Assembly: GCF_000759435.1 (NCBI RefSeq) | Contig: NZ_JRJG01000097.1 | Location: forward strand, 1 to 32,416 | Length of the DNA: 32,416 nt | Source: Hoeflea sp. BAL378 | Lineage (GTDB): Bacteria > Pseudomonadota > Alphaproteobacteria > Rhizobiales > Rhizobiaceae | Direction of reading: 5' to 3' | In this document: one piece after another, positions 1 through 8,864 of the stretch | Numbering within the stretch: the stretch's first letter is position 1 | Layout of the letters: each line of letters opens with the position of its first letter | Notes under the pieces: model-generated | Told to the model about the DNA's origin: nothing | What the model saw: the letters and a program-made list of their open reading frames with translations, nothing else | The model's database searches: none | Program-made: the position numbers and the translations under genes

Positions 1-2
1 GG

Positions 3-1526
3 GCTGCCGGCGAGTTGCCCATCGGCGTCCTTGCCGGGCTGACCGCTCAGGCGCTCGAAGGAATTTGCGCGGACGAAACCGGCGCTCTCGACGCGCTCTG
101 GGGCGATGAGGCCGGATCCGACCTGGCCGGCCTGCTGCTCGAGACGCGCGACAGCGGCTCGCTACTCGCCATGACCGGTCGCGAGTGGATCGATGCGCTC
201 GAGGCGCTGATGGCAGGCCGGATGGTCAAGCCGCGCGGCGGCGGGCATCCCCGCGCCTTTGTCTGGGGCGCGCTCGAGGCCCGGCTTCAGCATGTCGACA
301 CGCTGCTGATGGGCGCCTTGAACGAAGGCGTCTGGCCGCAGGCCGGCCAGGAGGACCCGTTCCTGTCGCGCTCCATGAAGGCGGCGATCGGGCTCGAACC
401 GCCCGAACGCCGCATCGGCCAGGCGGCCCATGATTTCCAGATGGCGATGGGCGCCCCCGAAGTGGTGCTGTCGCGCGCCTTCCGCTCCGGCAAGGCGCCG
501 ACGGTCGCCTCCCGCTGGCTGCAGCGGCTGCTGGCCGTCGCCGGTCATCAGCCGGCCCACGAGATGCGGGCGCGCGGCGAAGCGCTGCTCGCGCATGCCC
601 GCGGCCTCGACCAGGGCCCGTCCACCCCGCCCGCGCAGCGCCCCGAACCGCACCCGCCCGCGGAGCTTCAGCCGAAATCCTATTCCTTCTCCGAGGTCGG
701 CCGGCTGCGCCGCGATCCCTATGCGATCTATGCACGGCGGGTGCTGAAGCTCGATCCGCTGGAGCCCTTCCTCGCCGATCCCGGTCCGCGCGAGCGCGGC
801 ACGCTGTATCACCAGATCCTCGAGGAATTCGTTTCGGGTCTGGAACCAGCCTCGCGAAGCTTGGAAGCGCTCCGCGCCATCGCCGCCCGGCATTTCGCCG
901 AAGCGAGGCTGCCGGACGCCACCGCGCTGGTCTGGCGGTTGCGGTTCGACAAGGCCGCCGCGACGATCGTCAAATGGGAGATGGAGAATTCCGGCGGCCT
1001 GGCGCGGTCGCTGGTCGAGGCGCGCGCCGGTCTGGAGATGCCGCTCGCCGGCGTGCGGCTCACCGGCATGGCCGACCGTATCGACCTGCGCCGGGACGGC
1101 ACGGCCTGGATCATCGACTACAAGACCGGCGGCTCGCCCTCGCGCAAGGAGGCGCGCATCCTGCTCGATCCGCAGCTTGCGCTCGAGGCCCATGCGCTGA
1201 TGCAGGGCGGCTTTGCCGATCTTGGCAGCCTGCCGGTGTCGGGCCTCTTCTACCTGCGCCTGACCGGCAAGGAGCAACTGGCCGACCGGATCGACGACGA
1301 TCCGCTCAACCCGGGCAGGGGCGAGCCGCTCCACGCCCCGGATCTGGCGGCCAGGGCCGCCGAGGAGTTCGCCCGGCTGGTGGGCCTGCTCGCCTCGGGC
1401 AGGCGCGGCTTCCTGTCGCGCGCCATTCCCGAAAGCGCGCGCGCGCTCGGCGGCGACTACGACCACCTCGCGCGGGTCGCCGAATGGCAGACGGCGGTGG
1501 ATGCGGATGGGGACGGCGATGAGTGA
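3..1526 (+). CDS. addB: AddB, double-strand break repair nuclease subunit (5' end missing)
   Basis: This is the C-terminal part of AddB, the partner of AddA in the AddAB helicase-nuclease that resects double-strand breaks for RecA loading. The reading frame is open to the left window edge, so the start and the N-terminal helicase-like region are missing. About 507 residues are present. The C-terminal PD-(D/E)XK nuclease domain is visible: LYHQILEEF supplies the early helix with His, GMADRIDL supplies the acidic residue, and IIDYKTGG is the catalytic D-x-K motif. The segment LRRDPYAIYARRVLKL has the alphaproteobacterial form, with no cysteine where Bacillus AddB has one. The stop codon overlaps the start of addA (ATGAGTGA), which suggests translational coupling. 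The family assignment is secure from the nuclease motifs and the adjacent addA. Confidence 0.93.
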   Translation, partial: AAGELPIGVLAGLTAQALEGICADETGALDALWGDEAGSDLAGLLLETRDSGSLLAMTGREWIDALEALMAGRMVKPRGGGHPRAFVWGALEARLQHVDTLLMGALNEGVWPQAGQEDPFLSRSMKAAIGLEPPERRIGQAAHDFQMAMGAPEVVLSRAFRSGKAPTVASRWLQRLLAVAGHQPAHEMRARGEALLAHARGLDQGPSTPPAQRPEPHPPAELQPKSYSFSEVGRLRRDPYAIYARRVLKLDPLEPFLADPGPRERGTLYHQILEEFVSGLEPASRSLEALRAIAARHFAEARLPDATALVWRLRFDKAAATIVKWEMENSGGLARSLVEARAGLEMPLAGVRLTGMADRIDLRRDGTAWIIDYKTGGSPSRKEARILLDPQLALEAHALMQGGFADLGSLPVSGLFYLRLTGKEQLADRIDDDPLNPGRGEPLHAPDLAARAAEEFARLVGLLASGRRGFLSRAIPESARALGGDYDHLARVAEWQTAVDADGDGDE

Positions 1527-4500
1527 GGCGGACATCCCGGCCAGCGTCTCCGACACCACGCTGCGTCAGAACCTGGCGGCGACCCCGACGCTGTCGGCCT
1601 GGGTGTCGGCCAATGCCGGCTCCGGCAAGACCCATGTGCTCGCCCGCCGGGTGATCCGGCTGTTGCTGAGGGGCGCCCGACCCTCGGCGATCCTGTGCCT
1701 GACCTACACCAAGGCGGCGTCGGCGGAGATGTCCAACCGGGTGTTCAGGACACTGGGCGAATGGCTCCGGCTCGACGATGCGGCCCTGGCCGACCGGATC
1801 GCCGACCTTGAGGGCGGCGCAGTCGAGCCGCATCACCTGGTGCTGGCCCGGCGGCTGTTCGCCACGGCGCTCGAAACCCCGGGCGGTCTCAAGATCCAGA
1901 CCATCCACGCCTTCTGCGAGGCAGTGCTGCACCGGTTTCCACTCGAGGCGAACATTCCCGGCCATTTCAGCGTGCTCGACGACCAGAAGGCAGCCGAATT
2001 GCTGACTGAAGCCCGCCGGCAACTGATGTCGGCGCAATCTCTCGAACAGGACCCGGATCTCGCCGATGCCGTCGTCGGCGCGCTGGAGCTCGGCGGCGAG
2101 GCGGGTTTTGACAAGCTGCTTTCCGGCCTCTATGCGCGCCGGCGCGACTATCTTGCCTTTGACGCCAAAGCCCGCGCGACGGGCGGCGCAGAAGCGATGA
2201 TCCGCTCGGCCCTCGGGCTGGAGCCGGACGAGGACGAGGCATCAGTGACCGCGCAGGCCTGGCCGCTCGACGCCCTGCCGGTGGACTATGCCAGGGCGCT
2301 GTTCGCCTTCGCAGAATCGGCCAAGTCTTCGGCAAGAGCGCACACGCTTGCCTATGGGTTGCTGGAATGCGGCTCCGAGCCGGATCCGGCGAAGCGCCTC
2401 GACATGCTCAGGCAGGTGTTCTTCACCAAATCCGGCGAACCGGCCAAGCTCGGCAGCGCCGCGACGAAGATCGTGGCGGAGCGCTTTCCCGATCTTGCCG
2501 AGCGCATCGAGCGCGCCCAGGCGCAGGTCCTCGGCGTCTGCGACCGGCTGGCCCGCTTGAATGCCCTTCGCGCCTCGCTGATGGCGTTCCGGCTGGCGCG
2601 GCGTTACCTGGGCGGCTTCGAGGCGCTCAAGACCCGCCATGCGCTGCTCGATTACGACGACCTGATCGCCGCCACCGAGACGCTGCTGAACAAGAGCGGC
2701 GCCAGCGCCTGGGTCCATTACAAGCTCGACCAGGGCATCGACCATGTTCTGGTCGACGAGGCGCAGGATACCGCGCCCTTGCAATGGAGTGTGATCGGCG
2801 CCCTGTCCGACGAGTTCTTTGCCGGCGAAGGATCACGGCCGGCGATCCGGACCATCTTCGCCGTGGGCGACGAGAAACAGTCGATCTATTCGTTCCAGGG
2901 CGCGCGGCCGGAGCGCTTCGCCGAGGAACGGCGGCGCGTCGCCGCCCGCGCCCGTGCGGCCGATGTCGAGTTCGAGCAGGTCTCACTGCGCGTCTCGTTC
3001 CGGTCCGCCATTGAGGTGCTCAAACTGGTCGACCATGTCTTCGCGACCTCCGACGCGCGGCGCGGCATGGGCGCCGACGGCGACGCAGTGATCCACGAGA
3101 CGGCGCGCCAACGCGCGCCCGGGCTGGTCGAGCTCTGGCCGATGATCGCCAAGGAAAAGAGCGAGGGTGACGAGGACTGGACCGCCGCCTTCGACGAGGT
3201 GCCAGAAACCGCGCCGGCGGCGCGGCTGGCGCGCCGCATCGCCGGCCTGCTCGGCCACTGGGTCGGCCGCGAGACGATCGAGGACCACAAGACCGGGACC
3301 CTGCGCCTGGTCGCGCCCGGAGACATCCTGGTGCTGGTGCGCAAGCGCGACGGCTTCGTGCCGACGCTGTTGCGCACGCTCAAGGCCACCACGGACATTC
3401 CGGTGGCCGGCGCCGACCGGCTGCGCCTGACCGATCACATCGCGGTGCAGGACCTTATCGCGCTCGGCCGCTTCGCGCTGCTCGCCGAGGACGACCTGTC
3501 GCTGGCAGCCCTGATCAAGAGCCCGCTTCTGGGTCTGGGAGAGGACGAGCTGTTCCGCCTGGCCGCGCTGCGGCCCGAAACACTGTCGGTGTGGCGGAGG
3601 CTGCGCGCGCTCGCGGAGAGCGACCCCGCCTTCGCGACAGTCGAACAGAAGCTCGTCCGCTGGCGGGCCAGGGCGACGCATCTGCCGCCGCATGATTTCT
3701 ACGCGGCCCTGCTCGGGCCCGACGGCGGGCGCCGGGCCTATCTGGGCCGGCTCGGCCATGAGGTCGGCGACGTGCTCGACGAATTCCTGGGCCTCGCCCT
3801 CGACCACGAGCAGGCCGGGCTGCCCGGACTGCAATCCTTCCTCGCCATGCTCGAAACCGAGGCGCCGGAGATCAAGCGCGAGATGGAGGGCCAGTCCGGC
3901 GCGGTCCGGATCATGACCGTGCACGCGGCCAAGGGACTCGAGGCGCCGATCGTGTTCCTGGTCGATTCCGGCGGCGAGGCGTTCCAGCACGCGCATCAGC
4001 CGCGGCTCTGGATGCTGCCGGCGTCCCCGGGCCGCACCAACGCCCCCTCCGTGCCGCTGTGGCTGCCCGACAAGACCTACGAGAACGGCGCGACGGCGCC
4101 CGTGCGCGAGCTCATGCGCAACCAGGCCGAGGAGGAATACCGCCGGCTCCTCTATGTCGGCCTCACCCGCGCCGCCGACCGGCTGGTGGTCTGCGGCTAT
4201 CGCGGCTTGCGGGAGGTCAAGACCCCGACCTGGCATTCGCTCGTTTCGGCCGGGATGGATGCCGCCGCACAGGAGAGCGGATATTCGGTCTCCGAGATCG
4301 AGCATGATTTCGACGGCGAACCCTTCGCCGTCAGGCGCCTGTGCCGCGCCGCCGCCGTCACGGGCGTCGTCGACACCGGTCCGCAGCCGGACGTCGAGCC
4401 GCGGCCGCTCGGCGACGGCATCGCGGTTCCTTCGGCGCCGCTGCCCCCGCCCACGCGCCTGCCGCGGCCGCTGGCGCCGTCGGGGGTCAGCGCCGTGCTC

Positions 4501-5076
4501 GAGGACCAGGGCGGCTTGGCGTCGCGGTCACCCTTCTCGGAGACCGGGTCCGGATCCGCCGCCGCGCTCGAACGCGGCACCATGATCCACCGGCTGTTGC
4601 AGGTCCTGCCCACGGTGGCGCCGGAGCAGCGCCCGGTGCTGCTTGCCCGCTATCTCGCCCGCGCCCTGTCGGCCGGTCAGGCGCCGGCGGCGGCCGAGAT
4701 CGAGCGGCAGGTGCTCGCGGTCCTCAGCGATCCCAAGTTCTCCCCGGTGTTCGACACGACCGGCGAGGCCGAAGTGTCGGTGATGGGCACGTTGCACATC
4801 GGCGGCGAGGACCGCGCTGTCTCGGGCCGCATCGACCGCATCGCGCTCGATGGCGACCGGGTGGTGATCGTGGATTACAAGACCGGCCTCGCGCCCGCGC
4901 CGGGAGAGGCGCCGTCGGCGGGCCATGTCTCGCAGCTGGCGATCTACCGGGCGCTGCTCATGCCGCTCTATCCCGGGCGCCGGATCGACGCCGCGCTTCT
5001 CTATGTGTCCGGCCCGCATCTGGTCGAAATCGCGGGCCCCGCGCTCGACGAGGCCATCGCCGCGCTGACGGGATGA
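1519..5076 (+). CDS. addA: AddA, double-strand break repair helicase-nuclease
   Basis: AddA is the ATP-driven UvrD/Rep-type (SF1A) 3'-5' helicase and nuclease subunit of AddAB. The protein has 1185 residues from the chosen ATG at 1519. The in-frame ATG at 1501 would add six residues (MRMGTA) deep inside addB and is less likely. Visible motifs are Walker A AGSGKT (33-38), motif II LVDEAQDTAPLQW, motif III GDEKQSIYSFQGA, motif V TVHAAKGLEAPIVFLVDS and motif VI RRLLYVGLTRAADRLVV. The C-terminal RecB-like nuclease has GRIDRIAL followed by VDYKTG with D1119 and K1121. The length is normal for the family and no frame break is seen. It overlaps addB by 8 bases, so both are probably translated from one mRNA. 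Assignment is secure. Confidence 0.97.
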   Translation: MSEADIPASVSDTTLRQNLAATPTLSAWVSANAGSGKTHVLARRVIRLLLRGARPSAILCLTYTKAASAEMSNRVFRTLGEWLRLDDAALADRIADLEGGAVEPHHLVLARRLFATALETPGGLKIQTIHAFCEAVLHRFPLEANIPGHFSVLDDQKAAELLTEARRQLMSAQSLEQDPDLADAVVGALELGGEAGFDKLLSGLYARRRDYLAFDAKARATGGAEAMIRSALGLEPDEDEASVTAQAWPLDALPVDYARALFAFAESAKSSARAHTLAYGLLECGSEPDPAKRLDMLRQVFFTKSGEPAKLGSAATKIVAERFPDLAERIERAQAQVLGVCDRLARLNALRASLMAFRLARRYLGGFEALKTRHALLDYDDLIAATETLLNKSGASAWVHYKLDQGIDHVLVDEAQDTAPLQWSVIGALSDEFFAGEGSRPAIRTIFAVGDEKQSIYSFQGARPERFAEERRRVAARARAADVEFEQVSLRVSFRSAIEVLKLVDHVFATSDARRGMGADGDAVIHETARQRAPGLVELWPMIAKEKSEGDEDWTAAFDEVPETAPAARLARRIAGLLGHWVGRETIEDHKTGTLRLVAPGDILVLVRKRDGFVPTLLRTLKATTDIPVAGADRLRLTDHIAVQDLIALGRFALLAEDDLSLAALIKSPLLGLGEDELFRLAALRPETLSVWRRLRALAESDPAFATVEQKLVRWRARATHLPPHDFYAALLGPDGGRRAYLGRLGHEVGDVLDEFLGLALDHEQAGLPGLQSFLAMLETEAPEIKREMEGQSGAVRIMTVHAAKGLEAPIVFLVDSGGEAFQHAHQPRLWMLPASPGRTNAPSVPLWLPDKTYENGATAPVRELMRNQAEEEYRRLLYVGLTRAADRLVVCGYRGLREVKTPTWHSLVSAGMDAAAQESGYSVSEIEHDFDGEPFAVRRLCRAAAVTGVVDTGPQPDVEPRPLGDGIAVPSAPLPPPTRLPRPLAPSGVSAVLEDQGGLASRSPFSETGSGSAAALERGTMIHRLLQVLPTVAPEQRPVLLARYLARALSAGQAPAAAEIERQVLAVLSDPKFSPVFDTTGEAEVSVMGTLHIGGEDRAVSGRIDRIALDGDRVVIVDYKTGLAPAPGEAPSAGHVSQLAIYRALLMPLYPGRRIDAALLYVSGPHLVEIAGPALDEAIAALTG

Positions 5077-5151
5077 GCGCCCAGCCCGGGCTCGAGCCCC
5101 GCCGGGCCGGCAGGGGGAAAATCACGGCTGGGTGATCGGTCCCGAAAACCC

Positions 5152-5180
5152 TTGAATAGTCAGTGGCGAAGCCTCACATT
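5152..5180 (+). promoter_or_regulatory. possible trxA promoter
   Basis: In the 141-base gap between addA and trxA, TTGAAT (5152-5157) is followed 17 bases later by CACATT (5175-5180), a tolerable sigma70-like -35/-10 pair placed about 40 bases before the trxA start. The -10 match is weak, so this is a suggestion only. trxA may also be read through from addA. Confidence 0.3.
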
Positions 5181-5217
5181 AGCTCCAACCCTATCATCAT
5201 CAAAGGAGTGCCGAATC

Positions 5218-5538
5218 ATGGCGACCGTGAAAGTAGACAGCGCCAATTTCAAGAGCGAAGTGCTCGAATCCACCGTGCCGGTCGTCGTCGACTTCTGGGC
5301 GGAATGGTGCGGTCCGTGCAAGATGATCGCCCCCAGCCTCGAGGAAATCTCCAACGAGATGGAAGGCAAGGTGAAGGTCGCCAAGCTCAACATCGACGAA
5401 AACCCCGAACTCGCCTCGCAGTTCGGCGTCCGCTCGATTCCGACGCTCGCCATGTTCAAGGGCGGCGCCGTGGCCGACATCAAGGTTGGCGCCTCGCCCA
5501 AGTCCGCCCTGTCCAACTGGATTTCGGGCGCCGCCTGA
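5218..5538 (+). CDS. trxA: thioredoxin
   Basis: This is a cytoplasmic thioredoxin of 106 residues, a general dithiol-disulfide reductant for enzymes such as ribonucleotide reductase. The active-site motif WCGPC lies at residues 30-34 and the cis-proline at Pro75 (SIPT), both as in classical Trx1, and the length is standard. The start ATG at 5218 is chosen because AAAGGAG (5202-5208) sits nine bases upstream and the resulting N terminus (MATVKVDS) is typical. An upstream in-frame start at 5152 would add a segment with no family similarity. It follows addA by 141 bases and is closed by a strong hairpin terminator, the usual rhizobial order addA-trxA-folC. There is no signal peptide. Assignment is secure. 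Confidence 0.97.
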   Translation: MATVKVDSANFKSEVLESTVPVVVDFWAEWCGPCKMIAPSLEEISNEMEGKVKVAKLNIDENPELASQFGVRSIPTLAMFKGGAVADIKVGASPKSALSNWISGAA

Positions 5539-5562
5539 TACCTGAGGTATAGGCAGACATCG

Positions 5563-5592
5563 AAACCCGTCCGGCTTGCCGGGCGGGTTTTC
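5563..5592 (+). terminator. Rho-independent terminator after trxA, probably bidirectional
   Basis: A 12-base-pair stem (5563-5574 with 5579-5590, one G-T pair) closes a CTTG loop and ends in a short T run. It lies between the convergent trxA (plus) and folC (minus). The outer AAA/TTT pairs give a short U run on either strand, so it may serve both genes. Confidence 0.85.
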
Positions 5593-5620
5593 TGCTTTCC
5601 GGCTTGCCGGTGCGGCTCTG

Positions 5621-6970
5621 TCAGACGGGTGGCGTGCCGTTGACCCTGAGCACGTCGCCCAGGAGATAGAGCGACCCGCCGATCAGGATCCGCGGTGGCT
5701 TCTCCAGCCGGTTCCAGTTGTCGCAGATGGCAGCGATCGCCGTCTCGACGTCCGGTGCAGATTCAGCGCTCAGGCCCGCCTCGTCGGCGGTGTCGGCCAG
5801 GAATTCCGGGTCGAGCCCGGCGTCCGAATCCGGCACCGGCACGGTGAACACATGCCGCGCCATCCCTTCGAAGGCCTCGAAATAGCCCACCGGATCCTTG
5901 GTGTTGATCATCCCGGTGATCAGGAACAGCGGCCGTGAGTCACGGTCGTTGAGATTGGCCATGGCCTCGGCGATGACGCGGCCGGCGCCGGGATTGTGGC
6001 CGCCGTCGATCCACAGTTCGACGTCGTCCATGGCGTTCTCGACCAGGCGGCCATGGGTGAGCCGCTCCAGCCTCCCGGGCCAGGAGACAGTGGTGAGGCC
6101 TTGGGCGATGGCCTTTTCGTCGAGCTTGAACCCGGCCGCCTTGAGCGCCCGGATCGCCGCGGCCGCATTGGCCTGCTGGTGCCGGCCGGCAAGCCTGGGC
6201 AGGGGCAGGTCGAGCAGCTCGTCTTCGTCCTGATAGGCCATCCGGCCGTTTTCCTCCACGGCGAAGTAATCCTGGCCGTAGACGCTGACCCTGCAGCCGT
6301 GCCGCTCGGCGATTTCCGTCAGCACGTCGCGCGCCACATCCTCGGTCTGCGCGCCGATCACCACCGGGGTTCCGCGCTTGATGATTCCGGCCTTCTCCGC
6401 GGCGATCAGCTCCACGCGGTCGCCGAGATAGGCCTGGTGGTCGAGCGAGATCGACATGATCACCGAGGCCGCGGGATGGGAGATGACATTGGTGGCGTCG
6501 AAGCGGCCGCCAAGCCCGACCTCGATCAGCGCCGCATCCGCGGGATGCTCGGCAAACAGCACGAACATCACCGCCGTCAGGATCTCGAAGACGGTGATCA
6601 TCTCGCCCTGGTTGGCGTCGGCCACCCGCCGCACGGCGTCGGCCAGCACCGCGTCGGCGACAAGCTTGCCGCCGCCTTCCGCGCCGAGGCGGAAGCGTTC
6701 ATGCCAATTGACTAGATGCGGCGAGGTGTGGACATGCACCTTCAGGCCATGGGCTTCGAGAATGGCGCGGCAGAAGGCGCTGGTCGAGCCCTTGCCGTTG
6801 GTGCCGGCGACATGGATCACCGGCGGCAGCTTTTCATGCGGGTTGCCGAGCCGCTCGAGCAGCCGTGTGATCCGGCCGAGCGACAGGTCGAACCCCTTCG
6901 GATGCAGCGCCATCAGCGCGGTGATTTCCTTCTCGGCAGCCGACACGACCGCTCCTCTCGCCGATGTCAT
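5621..6970 (-). CDS. folC: bifunctional folylpolyglutamate synthase / dihydrofolate synthase
   Basis: FolC ligates glutamate to dihydropteroate and then adds further glutamates to folates, using ATP in the cytoplasm. The protein has 449 residues, normal for the Mur-ligase-like family. The P-loop HVAGTNGKGST is at about 53-63, and the conserved NxxSHPAASVIMSISLDHQAYLGD region with its metal/substrate-binding residues follows. The phrase ALHPKGFDLSLGRITRLLERLGNP is typical of rhizobial FolC. The ATG at 6970 is taken as the start; Met20 is an alternative that would cut only a variable tail. It is the last gene of the trpF-trpB-trpA-accD-folC series, 90 bases after accD, and converges with trxA. 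Assignment is secure. Confidence 0.96.
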   Translation of the reverse strand: MTSARGAVVSAAEKEITALMALHPKGFDLSLGRITRLLERLGNPHEKLPPVIHVAGTNGKGSTSAFCRAILEAHGLKVHVHTSPHLVNWHERFRLGAEGGGKLVADAVLADAVRRVADANQGEMITVFEILTAVMFVLFAEHPADAALIEVGLGGRFDATNVISHPAASVIMSISLDHQAYLGDRVELIAAEKAGIIKRGTPVVIGAQTEDVARDVLTEIAERHGCRVSVYGQDYFAVEENGRMAYQDEDELLDLPLPRLAGRHQQANAAAAIRALKAAGFKLDEKAIAQGLTTVSWPGRLERLTHGRLVENAMDDVELWIDGGHNPGAGRVIAEAMANLNDRDSRPLFLITGMINTKDPVGYFEAFEGMARHVFTVPVPDSDAGLDPEFLADTADEAGLSAESAPDVETAIAAICDNWNRLEKPPRILIGGSLYLLGDVLRVNGTPPV

Positions 6971-7028
6971 CGGCAGTTGTGGCCTTGGGAGACTGTATTC
7001 ACGGGATTGACGTAAGGACTGCAGAAGC

Positions 7029-7052
7029 GCGTCCGCCGGGATCGCCGGACGC
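7029..7052 (-). other. small hairpin between accD and folC
   Basis: A seven-base-pair perfect stem (7029-7035 with 7046-7052) with a 10-base loop lies in the 90-base gap between accD and folC. No T run follows on the minus strand, so it is unlikely to be a full terminator. It may affect mRNA stability or be chance in GC-rich DNA. Confidence 0.25.
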
Positions 7053-7060
7053 CGGGTGCT

Positions 7061-7984
7061 CTAGTGCGCGGCTTCGGCGCGTTCGGGCTCGGCCACGGGC
7101 GCCACGGGAGAGGGAAGCGCCATCGGCGCGGGAGCATCCATCTTGAGGAAGATCCTGAGCAGCCGCGCAATCGTCTCCGGCAGGTCGTGGCGATGCACCA
7201 CCATGTCGACCATGCCGTGTTCGAGCAGGTATTCCGAGGTCTGGAAGCCTTCCGGCAGCTTCTCGCGGATGGTCTGTTCGATCACCCGTTTGCCGGCAAA
7301 GCAGATTTCCGCCCCCGGTTCGGCCAGGTGCACGTCGCCCAGCATCGCATAGGAGGCCGAGACCCCGCCGGTGGTCGGATTGGTCAGCACCACGATATAG
7401 GGCAGGCCGGCTTCTTTCAGCATTTCGACGGCCACGGTCGTGCGCGGCAACTGCATCAACGAGAGAATCCCCTCCTGCATGCGCGCGCCGCCGGAAGCGG
7501 GAAACATCACCAGCGGGCAGTGCCGCTCGATTGCCGCCTCGAAGGCCTGGATGATGGCTTCGCCCGCGGCGATGCCCAGCGATCCGCCCATGAAGGCGAA
7601 ATCGTGCACGCAGGCAATGATCTTGACGCCCTTCACCGCGCCGTGCGCCGCGACCACCGAATCCTCAAGGCCGGTCTTGGTCCGGCTCTCGCGCAGGCGG
7701 TCGCTGTATTTCTTCGAATCCCGGAACCTGAGCGGATCCTGCGGTACCTTGGGCGAGGGCAGCATCTCGTACTTGCCGCCGTCGAAGATGTGCTTGAGCC
7801 GGGCCTCGGCCGACATCTTCATGTGGTAGCCCGACGCGGGAATCACGAAATGGTTTTCCTCGAGATCGTTGTGGAACACCATTTCCCCGGTCTCGGGGCA
7901 CTTGATCCAGAGGTTTTCCGGCACCTCGCGGCGGCCGAGCATCGAATTGATCTTGGGCCTGACGTAGTTGGTAATCCAGTTCAA
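7061..7984 (-). CDS. accD: acetyl-CoA carboxylase carboxyltransferase subunit beta
   Basis: AccD is the beta subunit of the carboxyltransferase that moves CO2 from carboxybiotin to acetyl-CoA, the first committed step of fatty acid synthesis; it acts with AccA. The protein has 307 residues. The crotonase-like core is clear ([40 protein letters not shown]). The N-terminal zinc ribbon is degenerate: C29 is kept, but the other three usual cysteines are T32, I48 and S51. The start is TTG at 7984: it gives the family-typical N terminus [13 protein letters not shown] and has GGAG eight bases upstream. The tail after about residue 285 is Pro/Ala-rich and variable. It lies 38 bases after trpA, consistent with co-transcription. 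Assignment is secure. Confidence 0.96.
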   Translation of the reverse strand: MNWITNYVRPKINSMLGRREVPENLWIKCPETGEMVFHNDLEENHFVIPASGYHMKMSAEARLKHIFDGGKYEMLPSPKVPQDPLRFRDSKKYSDRLRESRTKTGLEDSVVAAHGAVKGVKIIACVHDFAFMGGSLGIAAGEAIIQAFEAAIERHCPLVMFPASGGARMQEGILSLMQLPRTTVAVEMLKEAGLPYIVVLTNPTTGGVSASYAMLGDVHLAEPGAEICFAGKRVIEQTIREKLPEGFQTSEYLLEHGMVDMVVHRHDLPETIARLLRIFLKMDAPAPMALPSPVAPVAEPERAEAAH

Positions 7985-8022
7985 GGCGGTCTCTCCGGTT
8001 CTTCCCGTCTAATGTGGGGACG

Positions 8023-8862
8023 TTACTCGGCCGGCGCAAGCCGGGCCGCGCGAACGCCGGTGGCAAGCCCGCGCACCATGGTGGCGACGCTCTCGACGGT
8101 GTCGGTGGTCGCCGCACCCTTGGCGTCGAGCGTGTTGGCGATCTGGTTGACGATCGCGGTGCCGACCACGACGCCGTCGGCGGACTGGCCGATGGCGCGC
8201 GCCTGCTCGGCGGTCTTGACGCCGAAGCCGACGCAGACCGGCAGGCTGGTGTGACTCTTGATCCGGTCGACCGCCAGATTGACCTTCGAGGTGTCGGCGA
8301 TGGCCGATCCGGTGATACCGGTCATCGACACGTAATAGACGAAGCCGGAGGTGTTGGAGAGCACCCGCGGCAGCCGCTTGTCGTCCGTCGTCGGCGTCGC
8401 CAGACGGATGAAGTTGAGGCCGGCCTTGAGCGCCGGCAGGCACAGTTCGCCGTCCATTTCCGGCGGCAGGTCGACCACGATCAACCCGTCGATGCCGGCC
8501 TCGCGCGCGTCCGCCAGAAAAGTGTCGACGCCATAGACATAGATCGGATTGTAATAGCCCATCAGCACGATCGGGGTCTCGTTGTCGCCCTTGCGGAAGT
8601 CGCGGGCGAGCGCGAGCGTCTTCTTCAGCGTCTGACCGCCCTTCAAGGCGCGCTGTCCGGCCATCTGGATCGCCGGGCCGTCGGCCATCGGATCGGAAAA
8701 CGGCATGCCGAGCTCGATCACGTCGGAGCCGGCGCCGGGCAGCGCCTGCATGATCTTGAGCGACGTGTCGTAGTCGGGATCACCGCCCATGAAATAGGTC
8801 ACCAGCGCCGGCCGGCCCTCGGCCTTGAGTTTCTCGAACCGTGTGTCGATGCGTGTGGTCAT
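8023..8862 (-). CDS. trpA: tryptophan synthase alpha chain
   Basis: TrpA cleaves indole-3-glycerol phosphate to indole and glyceraldehyde-3-phosphate and channels indole to TrpB. The protein has 279 residues, close to the usual 268-280. The catalytic acids are E50 ([11 protein letters not shown]) and D61 (MADGPAIQ), and the phosphate-binding VGFGVKT and [11 protein letters not shown] loops are present. The ATG at 8862 is the start: it follows the trpB stop by two bases and gives the normal N terminus [12 protein letters not shown]. The same frame is open much further upstream through trpB, but only as a shadow. The arrangement trpF-trpB-trpA without the other trp genes is usual in rhizobia. 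Assignment is secure. Confidence 0.97.
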   Translation of the reverse strand: MTTRIDTRFEKLKAEGRPALVTYFMGGDPDYDTSLKIMQALPGAGSDVIELGMPFSDPMADGPAIQMAGQRALKGGQTLKKTLALARDFRKGDNETPIVLMGYYNPIYVYGVDTFLADAREAGIDGLIVVDLPPEMDGELCLPALKAGLNFIRLATPTTDDKRLPRVLSNTSGFVYYVSMTGITGSAIADTSKVNLAVDRIKSHTSLPVCVGFGVKTAEQARAIGQSADGVVVGTAIVNQIANTLDAKGAATTDTVESVATMVRGLATGVRAARLAPAE

Positions 8863-8864
8863 GA

